Positions 1 to 10,322 of a stretch of DNA of 64,000 nucleotides are shown piece by piece. The position numbers and the translations under genes are program-made. How positions within the stretch are numbered: position 1 is the stretch's first letter; each line of letters begins with the position of its first letter. Origin of the DNA: Ricordea florida (Eukaryota > Cnidaria > Anthozoa > Corallimorpharia > Ricordeidae). The DNA lies in the NCBI GenBank assembly GCA_949710005.1, contig OX453276.1, positions 14,784,633-14,848,632 of the forward strand. Reading direction: 5' to 3'. The notes beneath the pieces are model-generated. The model searched no databases and had not been told where the DNA came from. It saw only the letters and a program-made list of their open reading frames with translations.

Positions 1-392
1 GCGAATATAAATATTACACACGTTTGATTCACTCACACGCAGTCATGTCATGCTTCAATTTGTCACATCATGTCCGCACTAATTCAATTTCATTATTTCC
101 CACTATATCATACTGTTTGCAGTCAAATACATATAACAACCAATTCCGTCTGCAAATAAAGATAACACAACCTTTACAAAATTTTAGCAAACGCTAACTA
201 GACTCAACAATGTATAAATACAGATTTATGCAAATTCCTGCACAGTGTTCGGTACGAGGAAAAATTTTCTAAAGCGACTCTTCCCCTTTTAGTATATTCC
301 CGCCACTGGACTTGAAGCGTAATCATTGAAAAGGATTCTACTAAGTGGTATGAGAATGAAAAAAAAAAACAGCTTATTAAGTCAACTTACGT

Positions 393-981
393 GATGGTAA
401 CATCAGCACTGTATGAAAGTCCGAAAGTTATTGCGCACGACGAAACAATAATATCTTGGGAGAAAGAAATGCACGCTGGAACGCAAGCAGGAATGAACAT
501 ACTTTATCAGATGTCAACGTCTTCGTGGGCTGTCAGTTCTTCCCGTGCTTTCAGTTTGGAAAGAAGGTAAGTTATTGTTTTCTTCTCTAACAATGACATT
601 CAATTTCCCTTAATTTTCGACAAATCCGGTTATTTTATATCATCCTGGAATTCCAGAAAATAACAAGTCATCTTTTTCAACGAGGAAGTGCTGCCACCGG
701 TTACGGTGAAATTTCACTTACAGGGGGTTGTCATTAACGGTGTGAGATTAACTACAAGCCAAGTGGAATGTAAGTTTAATCAAGTTTATTCCTTAACAGA
801 AATATGGTCAGATGTGGGTATGCTAAATTTGTTAACGGGGTGGCTTGTGGAGTAACTATTGCATCAAGCGAGTGCTTGACGTTAAAGCAGTGTTCCAGAA
901 ACATCAAACCCCATTTAAGAGGACTGAAAGTGGCGGATAAAAATCTAAAGGACGAGATACAGTTACTTTTGGGGCGAGCAG
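393..981 (+). pseudogene. Possible upstream exons of the 1.7-7 kb gene
   Basis: Three short open stretches end in good donor sites: about 393-566 (before GTAAGT at 567), about 668-769 (before GTAAGT at 770) and about 800-981 (before GTAAGG at 982). The last ends with one spare base of a codon and the next confident exon (1665) supplies two, so that junction is in phase. The other two junctions do not work: an in-frame TAA lies at 661-663, and neither AG at 799 nor AG at 811 continues the frame cleanly. Either I have mis-called these splice sites or the 5' part of the gene is damaged. The 800-981 stretch encodes a short Cys-containing sequence. Its membership of the same gene is an inference from phase and spacing. 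Confidence 0.4.
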
Positions 982-1664
982 GTAAGGAATGAATATTTTA
1001 TTTTGATATAGTTAAGTGCATTACTGAAAAATTTTAACACAAAATTGGCACGAGTCGAGCTAGCCCGGGGCGAGCATAATTTGGCGCGAACATTCTAGGC
1101 GGGAATGGACTGTTTCTAAATAACACCTTTCCAGGAGTAGCTGTTGTCAAAAAGAAATGATTTTACAAGTCTTACGGAATATTTAGAGGCTAACTTTTTC
1201 GAGCTTCTTCTGGTAAACGCCACGTGAATTATGTTCTGATCTTTTTAAAATAGGCGCACAGCGGCAAAAATGTTATTCCGGACTTGAGAGCCTTGGGTAC
1301 TCTTTGGCCGCGCGGTAACTCCCATGCGACACTACGGTCTAGTATGGAGGGATTTGTTGCGATTCTTATTCCTGGTATACAATGTTTGCGCTAGGCACTA
1401 TGCAACCTAAAGTATAGTAGTGCACATACCTAGCCAGTAAGTTTGAGCGTAAGAAAAAAGGAATGATTGGGTGTAAGAAGGGCGGGGGCGGGGGGGAGGG
1501 GTGGAGGGCAACCAAAAAAATCTTTCCGAGAGCACGGCAGCAGATTAGCATTTCTCGTTCTAATTTGCAAAAGTAATCTGCAAAACCATTTTGAAGAACC
1601 TAATCTTTACCGACGGATTCCGTGGGTTAATATATTTATATATTTTTTTTACTATATTTTGTAG

Positions 1665-2931
1665 GTTTGTTTTCCTCAGAGGTAGAAGCTGAGAAAATAA
1701 CTATCTGTCCCCGGCATCGCGATGTGTATGGAACTCGGTGGAAGTGCAACAAAAAACGATGTGTTATTCCCAGCGTCATTAGCGGTCACACCGGTATACC
1801 ACCTCCAAAAGGTGACCGAGGAGTCACCTTTTTACAAGCAGAATCGATATTCAGTGTTTTGGGAGTACTAGTACCAGTCGGAGTACGTAAGTATCACTAA
1901 ATATAAGTAAAATTTCCAGTCAACGATACTTTACGTACACCAAGTTACAACTTTAAGTTCGCTACGGTCATTACGATCGTCAACGGCGCCCACCTTTATT
2001 CGGTGATTAAAGCTACGTGCATTTCTGTGATAAAACTGGCCTCTTCATTCAAATACTACCTGGCTTTAGTAACTGTTCTAACATCTTGTTAAGTCATGAA
2101 GTCGATTCAAGGGTCTGGTACTTTGGAGCAATCGTCCTTTCTTGCCACGCTTCGCTATCGTTCGATTCCTCTTCAGTAATCTACGTACGTTACTTCTACT
2201 CTTTTCTACCTTTCCCTGCCAACGAACACCAATTACATGAATTCTGAGGATTATGATATGAGCAGTTATTTCGTTATCGTTTATTACGTTTGGATCAAAT
2301 GTTTAATTCTAGCTTATATTTGCCTATTTTGATATTTGCTTTTTGTTTCTTTTTCTTAGCTATTTGTCGACAGTGCAGAGACAAAGTAAAAAAAATCCGT
2401 GAAGAAGAAAAACTAACAAATTGTCAAGTAGACAGTTCTACAAAAAAAGTCCAAGAGAGAACAAGCAGTTTGCATGCAACGAAACAGTGCTCTGATTTAA
2501 GCATCGACGATTGCGATAGAAAGGAATGTGAAGGAATTTATAGTGATGCTAATGTTGATGACGGCGTTAGGGATCTTTCTAAATTCCATGCGGATGGCAA
2601 TAGCATTGAGGGTAGCCTTTATAGTTGTACTAAAGGCGATGACATCTGCAAAGTTCAAGTGCCCGGTGGCGTTGGTGATAGTGGTAGTAACGATTGTTCG
2701 TGTAGCGACAATAATTTTGGTTGCAATAACGTTGGCGATAAGAGAGATGTTGACGTTGATATTAATAATCAGGAAGATGACGGCTGTGATTATGTTTGCA
2801 CTCTAGCCGCTCCAAGTGACACTGTTAGTGGTCGGGATGATAATGGTGATAGTGGCGGAAATAGTGGTGATGATGATGTTTGTTGTGGAGACACTAGTGG
2901 GACCAATTGCGAATATAAAGGCAACTCCCTG
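1665..2931 (+). CDS. Zinc-finger/SAP multi-exon gene, N-terminal exons (1665-1886, 2360-2931)
   Basis: Exon 1665-1886 follows acceptor TTTTGTAG and ends before GTAAGT with one base of a codon. Exon 2360-2931 follows TTTTCTTAG, supplies the missing two bases and ends in phase 0 before GTAAGC. The first exon encodes a Cys/His-containing segment (CPRHRDVYGTRWKCNKKRC) that looks like a metal-binding module and ends in VLVPVGV. The second opens with a further Cys pair (ICRQCRDKV) and then becomes a long Asp/Asn/Gly/Ser/Cys-rich, low-complexity linker of roughly 170 residues, probably disordered. The phase agreement across both introns is direct evidence of one spliced gene. I associate this layout with an expanded cnidarian gene family, but I give no symbol or proven function. 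Confidence 0.65.
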
Positions 2932-3102
2932 GTAAGCTACATTTGTTTTTCCGGTATCTGTTTCTATACGAGCTACATCTTACCAATTTGAAAAGCAATT
3001 GACTTTAACGAGTTGAAAATTAATAAAATTTTAGCCCTTCTCCCCTGGTTACCAATGATTAAAATTTTTAAAACTAAAACAACTTATTAATTAAATTTGC
3101 AG

Positions 3103-4095
3103 GTTCTTTCACCCATAGAAGCTGAGAGAAGAAAGTTACAAAAAGTCGAAAAAGAAAGAGTAAGTCTAGTTGCAGATGCGATGAGATCGCATGTGGTAGA
3201 ATTTAGAAAAACTCAGTTGAACAAATTTCTTAAAAGTTGCGGCTTAGCTCCAGTTCGTAAGGTAGACATGGGATCACCAACAGCAGCAGAAAGAACAAGA
3301 AGAAGAAACATAGCTGAAGCATGCCAAGTTATGGTTGCTGTTTTGCGATTACTGTCACCAAATTATCCCTGTGAACTGTGGCTAAACGTAAAGGACTCTA
3401 ACGACATGTGTGAAGCTTTAGAAGTACGTAAAGAGGTTGCCTTAAGAGAAGATGACGTGAAGTATCTGCGAGCGCTTGCTGAATCATACAATAACGCCAC
3501 AAGTGCAACTGTTAAACTGCAAATTCTTTCTATAATGGCGGATATCACCACGTTGCAAGAAATACGCAATTACATTCCAGGCCTAACAAAATATATGTTT
3601 TGTCAAGCAAGACAACATATTTTAGTTTCTGGGCGAGGAGCTCCTGTAATTGCAAAACAAAGCCCGAGATGGAGAATCGATCTTAACCAGTTGGATCACT
3701 TCTTGGATTTTATTACCAGTCCCTACATCGTGCAGGATTTACCATTCGGTGAACGGTTTCTGAAATTGTCGACTGGGGAAGTAGTGCAGACACCGAATGT
3801 TATCAGAGTATCGGTCAGCGGACACATCATTGACCAATACGTACAGTATTGCAACGAAACAGAGGTGAAACCTCTAAGCAACAGCACATTACGACGCATT
3901 TTATCGTCCTGTCAGGCATCTACGCGAAAGTCCTTACAAGGTCTCGATTATTTTGTTTGTGAGGGTAGCAAGGCCTTTGATGACTTGGAACAACTCATTG
4001 GGAACCTTGTTGACAGTGGGTTTGACGCACGTACAGCGCAAAACCTTCAGATGAAGTTAAAGGAGGGAAAGAATTACGTTAAAACGGATTTCAAA
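3103..4095 (+). CDS. Zinc-finger/SAP multi-exon gene, central helical exon
   Basis: The exon lies between acceptor AAATTTGCAG (ends 3102) and donor GTAAGA (4096), phase 0 on both sides, and encodes 331 residues without a stop. The start is Lys/Arg/Glu-rich and helical. The middle has a helix-rich block followed by a conserved-looking stretch with RQH, SPRWRIDLNQLDHFLDF and LPFG motifs, and a C-terminal LRRILSSCQASTRKSLQGLD segment. There are no signal peptide or membrane segments. The LDHFLDF...STLRR arrangement resembles a helix-turn-helix region ahead of a transposase-like core, which is supplied by the next exon. Function is unknown; a DNA-binding role is inferred from context. Confidence 0.65.
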
Positions 4096-4862
4096 GTAAG
4101 AACCTATGGTAATATAATTATTAAATATGTGTAATTCCAGAAAATGTCCAAATGCCCCTCCCCCACGGAGGGCAACGGAAATTCGGAAGGGAGGGGGGGT
4201 CCATAAGATAGCAACTTTTGAGGGGGTGGGGGTGGCAAGCTATTAGTTATTTTACTCTCAATCGGTGTTCCAAAGCAATTTTTTTTTCATCGATGATCTT
4301 TTATTTGCGGTCGGTTGAGTGCTTTTTTACAGCTTGCACGATTTTATATAACAATTGTCGTCGGCTTGTGAATAAACGTCTGGTTATCTATGGGTTGCTT
4401 TGTTGCACAATATATTGCGGTATTCAATATAATGTGGTCATGTTGTATTAAGCTTTCCTCTAACACGTTTTTAACTGAAAAGAAGTAATTGAAGTTCATT
4501 GGTTTAAGAGAAGGGGTACGACAAACACCCCCTGAAATAGGGATTCCAGGGGGTGGGGGTCTAAAACAAAAGTGCCCTCCGTGAGGGTATGGATATTTTT
4601 CTACCTACCTTTCTTTCGGCGCTCCTGATTTGAAGAAGAGTGTACTTTAAAGCACACAGTTTATAATGACGAGTGGGAGTGATACAGTGGGGAAAAGGTT
4701 TTTTTATGGCGAATTATTTGCCAATCCGATCTGTCAAATGATGCACTGTCAAAAATAACACTTTCGTCATTGTTTAGTGTCTCTGTCATATTTTATGTAT
4801 ATTCTCCAGAATAGCCTGGTCTCGCGTAATTTTGCTCTGAGACTATCTTGCTTCTACAATAG

Positions 4863-5853
4863 GTTCATGTTTCCAGCTCTTCGCGCGTGTCAGATCACTG
4901 TAGCCAATATGCACTAAGTGACAGCAAAGATCCTGCTTTTAGAGGTACCTGCACTCAAGATCATGACCTGATATGCAATCGCTGTGAAGACCTTAAAGCT
5001 GTTCTGTCCGACACCCAAAAGGCAATTCAGGAATCCTGCTTCGAGTGCCAGTATGATAAGGAGGATGCTCTTCACAGATTTCAAGAAGCAACTCGAGCAA
5101 TTCAGCTCTGGAAGTCACACCAGCTCAGACTTGTTAATCAGGATAATGCCCGTACAGACGTTATTGAATGCTTCGATGACAGCAAAGTGCTCCTTGTACA
5201 AGACTGGGCTATGAAATTTCTCCCTCGTCAGTACCGAGAATCCCAAGGAGAATGGTTTGCGAAAAAAGGGATCTCCTGGCACATCACTGTAGCGATCAGA
5301 AAGAAAGAGAGTGAACTTGAAACACAGGCGTTCGTGCATGTAGTTGAGAAGTGTATCCAGGACAGCCCTTGTGTTGTCCAGTTAATGGAACATGTTCTTT
5401 CTACTCTCAAGAGGGAACACCCTGAGATCAAAAGCGCCTTTTATCGCCAAGACAATGCAGGCTGCTACCATGCAGCCAACACCATCCTTGCCTGTAAAGA
5501 CATCAGCCAGCGATCGGGAATCTTCATTCAACAATTAGACTTCTCCGATCCGCAAGGAGGAAAGGGCGCTTGTGACCGTTTTGCAGCAACAATGAAAAAC
5601 CATGTACGCTCTTTTGTTAACGAAGGTAACGACGTCCTTACAGCAGAGCAATTTCTTTCTGCGCTTACCTCACGAGGTGGAGTGTCTGGAGCCCGAGTGT
5701 CTCTGGTGCAAGGCAACAGTTCTAATAAAACCAATGTAAAGTGGCCAGGAATCAGCAAGCTGAACAATTTTGAGTTTAGCAGTGATGGAGTGAGGGTATG
5801 GCGAGCTTATCAAGTTGGCGAAGGAAAGTTTTTCCCTTGGTCAGAATTTGGAG
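4863..5853 (+). CDS. Zinc-finger/SAP multi-exon gene, possible DDE/RNase H-like exon
   Basis: I chose acceptor ACAATAG (ends 4862) because it keeps phase 0 with the preceding exon and opens into VHVSSSSRVSDHC; the later AG dinucleotides break the frame. The donor is GTACTT at 5854. The exon encodes about 330 residues. A Cys/His cluster comes first (DHC...C...HDLICNRCEDL...CFEC). Then come LLVQDWAMKFLP, an aromatic strand-like run (GISWHITVAI), FYRQDNAGCYHAAN and QLDFSDPQGGKGACDR. Regularly spaced acidic residues (D in VQDWAM, D in RQDNAG, D in DFSDPQ/ACDR) in alternating strand/helix context suggest an RNase H-like, DDE-transposase-derived fold. That is inference from pattern; structure prediction is needed to test it. 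Confidence 0.6.
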
Positions 5854-6031
5854 GTACTTTTTATTCTCTTTATCTATCTCTCTCACTAACTCTCCCTCTC
5901 CCCTATTGCTACTCTCCTCCACCCCCCCCCCCCCCCAAAAAAAAAAGACTTTGCTTCAATCGTTTGAAAATTGGTGTTTGGCTTTTTTATTGCAGTGGGC
6001 GCTGTTTGATATTTACTATTTTATGCTTCAG

Positions 6032-6957
6032 AAACGGAATATCCTATCAATTCAATGACGAATGCCACGTTTTCAAATGGAGACTTTCGCCCCTTAAAAA
6101 CCCGAAAAAAGAAACAGGTAGTTCAGCAGGAGACGTTAGCCGAGGTCGACAGTGAAGAAGAAAAAGAGGAGACTGAGGGGACCGCCTGTGGGAGATTGTT
6201 TTCTTGTCCAAACGAAGGGTGCGTTCGTGTCTATACCCGTTACGGATCTATGGTCAATCATGTTACCTACGGAAAATGTGACTTCAGAGAAGAAAGAGAA
6301 TCTGTAATGGACACTGCAAAGGTCTTGTACAGTAAAAAGCTTTGGGTCAGTGATGGTCGTATTTCAGCTACAGCAAACGTCCATTGCAATCAAGCAACAT
6401 CAAGTGGTTTACACCAGAACGAAGGAGAAGGCTGGGCACTGAAATCGATCAAGAAAAACAAACCTTTCGGTGACAAACAGAAAAAATTCCTAGAAGAAAA
6501 GTTCATGGTTGGCGAAACGACGGGAAGAAAGTTGGATCCTGTAACTGTAGCCAGAGAAATGAAAACTGCTCGCCAAGATTGTAACGGAGAGAGACTTTTT
6601 TCTTCTTCGGAAGTATTGACCGCGACCCAGATTCAAAGTTTTTTCTCTAGAAGGGCAAGATGTGGGAGATTTTCTGAAAATGACCCAGAAAATCAGGAAG
6701 CTGTCCAAGTGGAAGAAGAACTTGAAGACTTTCGGAGAGATGTAATTGAGCAAGTGCAGCCCAGGCATCCAATCATGTATGATGCCCACAACTTGTGTGA
6801 TCTTGTAGCTTCAGGGAAACTAAAGAAACTCACAGTACCGAAGCTTAAGGAAATCTGTAGCGCTTTTGAGCTGAATCTTCCTGAGGAACGGAAGAAAGCC
6901 CCTTTTGTAGATGCTTTGACCAAATTAGTTAAGAATTGCTCGTGTTGGTCCTCTTGA
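6032..6957 (+). CDS. Zinc-finger/SAP multi-exon gene, last exon (C2H2 finger, HTH-like, SAP-like)
   Basis: Acceptor GCTTCAG ends at 6031. The two bases 6032-6033 complete the codon left open by the previous exon, and the frame then runs to TGA at 6955-6957. A basic/acidic linker (KKKQVVQQE...EEEKEE) precedes a C2H2-like finger with FSCPNEGCVRVY and SMVNHVTYGKC. A homeodomain-like helical block follows (KPFGDKQKKFLEEKF...TATQIQSFFSRRAR). The last 45 residues (LCDLVASGKLKKLTVPKL...FVDALTKLV) look like a SAP DNA-binding motif. Together with the possible DDE-like exon this suggests a chromatin- or DNA-binding protein derived from a transposase. Whether it is active, domesticated or itself a mobile gene cannot be told from one copy. 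Confidence 0.65.
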
Positions 6958-7502
6958 ATGACAAATTGTATCAAATCTCCACAAATGTGATTAAGTCAAA
7001 GCATAGCAGTCCCTTTACACGTAAGATGTACAATGAGGTTACAATAAGCTTGGACTTAAGGGAGTACTCCTGTTTTTTTTTGGAGGGGGGGGGTGTGGGG
7101 TGATAAAGGTATATACATTTGCCAGTTAGTTCTCTAATAGGCTCAGAGGCACCTTGTTGTAGTGGTGGGCTATCTGGCATTTGTCTTCTTATTATTCACT
7201 TCATATCTCAACAACCCTCCAATCCAGTCTTTTCCAATTTTCCCGAAATGTTTAACACCCCCTCCCTCAAATTTCATTGGAAAAGTTATTCAAAATTTTT
7301 TTAAAAACTCTTTGAACCTAGGAATCTGAACGATTATTGATTCATTTTTTGAATGAATGAAAACCAGCACTTTCAACCAGAGCCCCCACTGGCTACCTTG
7401 AATCCATTTTTAATAATCCTTTATCTCGCGAGAAAAAAAGCGAAAAAAAAAAGGTTAGTTGAGCCAAGCATCGGTTCGTACTGTCTTGTCTGTGCTTTTT
7501 TT

Positions 7503-7736
7503 AGGCTATTTATGTTCACACTATACCGAGTATCTCTTCATGCCGACACGAAAAGCTATCTGGAAAAGTATGAATACCTATCCGATATGTGACACTCCAC
7601 TTTATAATTTGGCGCAGCAAAGCGCTTCGCTCCGTTACAGAAATCGCACTGAAATCACCGTTCTAATGCGTGAGCAAAAGTCCCATCCATATTTTTATCG
7701 TGTCGGCGCAAAAGGTATCTAGTGTGAACATAGCTT
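7503..7736. repeat. Short MITE-like inverted-repeat element
   Basis: The left end (GGCTATTTATGTTCACACTA ... GCCGACACGAAAA) recurs inverted at the right end (TTTTATCGTGTCGGCGC ... TAGTGTGAACATAGC), giving imperfect terminal inverted repeats of about 45 bp around a 230-bp unit without convincing coding potential. Open frames crossing it (for example 7459-7722) are by-products. The superfamily cannot be assigned because the target duplication is not clear. Confidence 0.5.
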
Positions 7737-7739
7737 TAG

Positions 7740-9800
7740 CTTTAGGTGTGTAACAAGGTCCAGGCGTTCAGTGAGAGGGGCGCCTTTGGCTGATTTTTGT
7801 CCTTACATCTCTGCGTCGTCCCTCTAATCTAAACGCCTAGAACAGACTATTTCCGGGTGAAGAATTAGACAGTAATGGCAGTAACCACTTGTTAGGAATG
7901 AGGCTACCATCAACGATCAAAAGAATTGTACCTTTGCCACGCCCAATGTGTGAAAACCGGAAATAGTGATGTTCATTTCAGACCCTGAATAGCTCATTTC
8001 TTAGAGCGGGAGCGTCAAGAATATAGGAAGGAAAGTGTAAAGTTAAAGGAAAGTTGATTTCGATCTCACACCACAAGGCAAGTGGTTTTATTTAGCTTTA
8101 ACATCTTCAAAAACTAATTATCTGGTTTTGATTTGAGCATGATAATTGCGAGCAGTTGTTGTTAGGTGTTGTTGTTCCGGCTGCTCGAAAGCAGGAGTTG
8201 TAACGCCATGTTGAACGTGACTACCGACGTTTCGCAGAGAAAATGCCGTTTTGAGATATCTCTGAATGTGGAAATTGTACATCTTTATATATTTTGTTTC
8301 AATTTTTCTCCTTTGTGATATCTTTCAAAAGTTTTAGTTTTGGGAAAATTACGATATAGTTCCCACGTGGCGTCCGCGGTACCCGTAAATGCACAAGCGA
8401 CACATTTATATTTATAGTTTACCATTCCGCTGATGAAATCCGGCTTTTTGCAGTGTTTCTGACAGCAATTCTGTCACTGTCATTAAAGAGGCCATTTTTG
8501 ATATACCTTTTACTCAGATTTGGACAGAAATTATTTTATTTATCACTATTTTTGGCAACATCAGTGAGCATTTGTGTGTAATTTAATTAGCAAAGCGACT
8601 AGAACATGCTGCCCATTTAAAAAATTTCTTTCTGTCGCGTTGCATTTGCCCAATTTTTTTATTAACGAATTCGATTTGGCTACAATCAGTCAGTATTTAG
8701 GCAAAGCAGCAAGTTTCAATCCTGTGTGGCAAGGGAGATATACGCCTTTGGATTGTTGGTAATTTTGAGAGCATAAATTATGCAAAAAGTGTGCACGACC
8801 GAAAGTTGAGCCGGTCTTGGCGAAAAAGCTGCTATGTACGGAGTAAACTTCAAAATTATAATAAGGAAGGATAGTTTTTGACATGTATCTCATCAGTGAT
8901 AGAATTGCTTCAAAGACAGGCTTGCAGTTGGATTCGTAAAACCTCCTTCGATTTAACCAATATGGCGCAGGGCGAAGGTTCCAAAAAACGGTCATGTTGT
9001 TAATTTTCAAAGTAAGAAGATTTAGAACCTAAAAATATTCATTTCTTATTTAAGACCCAAAACCAACTTTACATGCTAATTTTCAGCCAATTCGGTGAGA
9101 TAGCGTGGCAGCGACTTTTATATATAGTTCGAATCTTACAGACAATTGCTCTTAATGTTGCGATATGCACCATCTGCCTTTTTGCGTAAGAGAATTTCCG
9201 AAGGATTGAATTTAAAAAAAATTGAAACTCCTCAAGTTTAGTCAAATAGATAACAGCTGCTAGTAGCTCATGAGTGCCATACTCTGGTATCTATAGCATA
9301 GTTTCTTAGTATAAAACAGACTTGTTTCCCTGACATGACTAATCAACATTCAATGGCAGACGAGTTGTGGAGTGATTGTCTAATGACTATTCAATTGATT
9401 ACCTATTACTCATTCCTTGTAATAAGTTAAGAAAAACCTCATTTCTTGGTTATCAGTTTAAATTGTGGTTCACAGTATTGTATGCTAGACTTATCACTAT
9501 AAATAAGAAGTTGAGGGCACTCGTCACCCCTTTGGGTTGTAATTTTCAGCAACATTTTTTATCCATAGTAAAGCATTATTTTTTATGCCCTTTTATGTTA
9601 ATAATAAATTCCTCTTGGTACATTTTTAATTTTTTGTATTTTTTTAAGCCTTGGGCCTCCTGCAAAGTATCCTCCAGCTAAGTGGAGTTCCATGTTAAAT
9701 AAATCTTCATTTCAGTCTCATTTCTCAATATCAGCTGTTAGTTTAACATATTTTCAACATTTCTCATAATCCACTATTGAAAATTTCAGCCCATTACTCA
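7740..9800. other. Non-coding stretch, no recognised feature
   Basis: Only short AT-rich open frames lacking domain-like composition. I see no splice-linked exons, no RNA gene and no clear repeat here. It may be intergenic or the intron of a flanking gene. Confidence 0.4.
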
Positions 9801-9860
9801 GCTAGCTATTTTTTCTTTCATTCACACTATAAAAAATTAAGCCTTTTACCTCAGTGATGT

Positions 9861-10107
9861 AAAGAATGTCCACGGTCTTATTTTGCGTGTTTCTTTCATC
9901 TTTCATTGCATTGATGGGCGGTATACTGGCTCTGGCATCTTCTGGGAGAGACATCCTCAATTTGTGGTAAGCTTCATCGGAGATGAGCCCGGAGTCTTTG
10001 GCCACAAGAACACGCTGGGTTGTTTCTTCCTTGACCCCATCTTCTTCTTCTTCTTCTTCTTCTTCTTCTTCAGCAGAGCCAAGAGGGAAAAAGACTTCTT
10101 TACCTTG
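9861..10107 (-). CDS. Host-like internal exon with a poly-Glu tract
   Basis: Read on the minus strand, the frame starts after a possible acceptor (AAGTTCAG, near 10108), passes through FFPLGSA, a run of Glu codons made by the GAA/TTC microsatellite at about 10,040-10,073, then DGVKEETTQRVLVAKDSG and a helical stretch with SDEAYHKLRMSLPEDARAS. It stops at a donor-like GTAAAA after ILYITE (about 9860). Even base usage and an open frame through the microsatellite favour a true exon. The upstream side abuts the 3' end of the CR1/L2-like element, so the acceptor region may have been changed by that insertion. Protein identity unknown. Confidence 0.4.
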
Positions 10108-10322
10108 TACACTGAACTTAAAAGTAAAGAACCTTTATTGATTTATACCGCTCAGGGTAGCCCCTTCAGATGCAAAAAGCTGTCTGTTATCAATGGGAGC
10201 CCTGAGCGCAACAATGTACTAAAACTATAGCATACATATGCATTACACTAACATTAATAATAATATAGATAGAAAACTATGTACAAATAAAAGATTTAGA
10301 AGCAACTGAGTACGAAATACCA

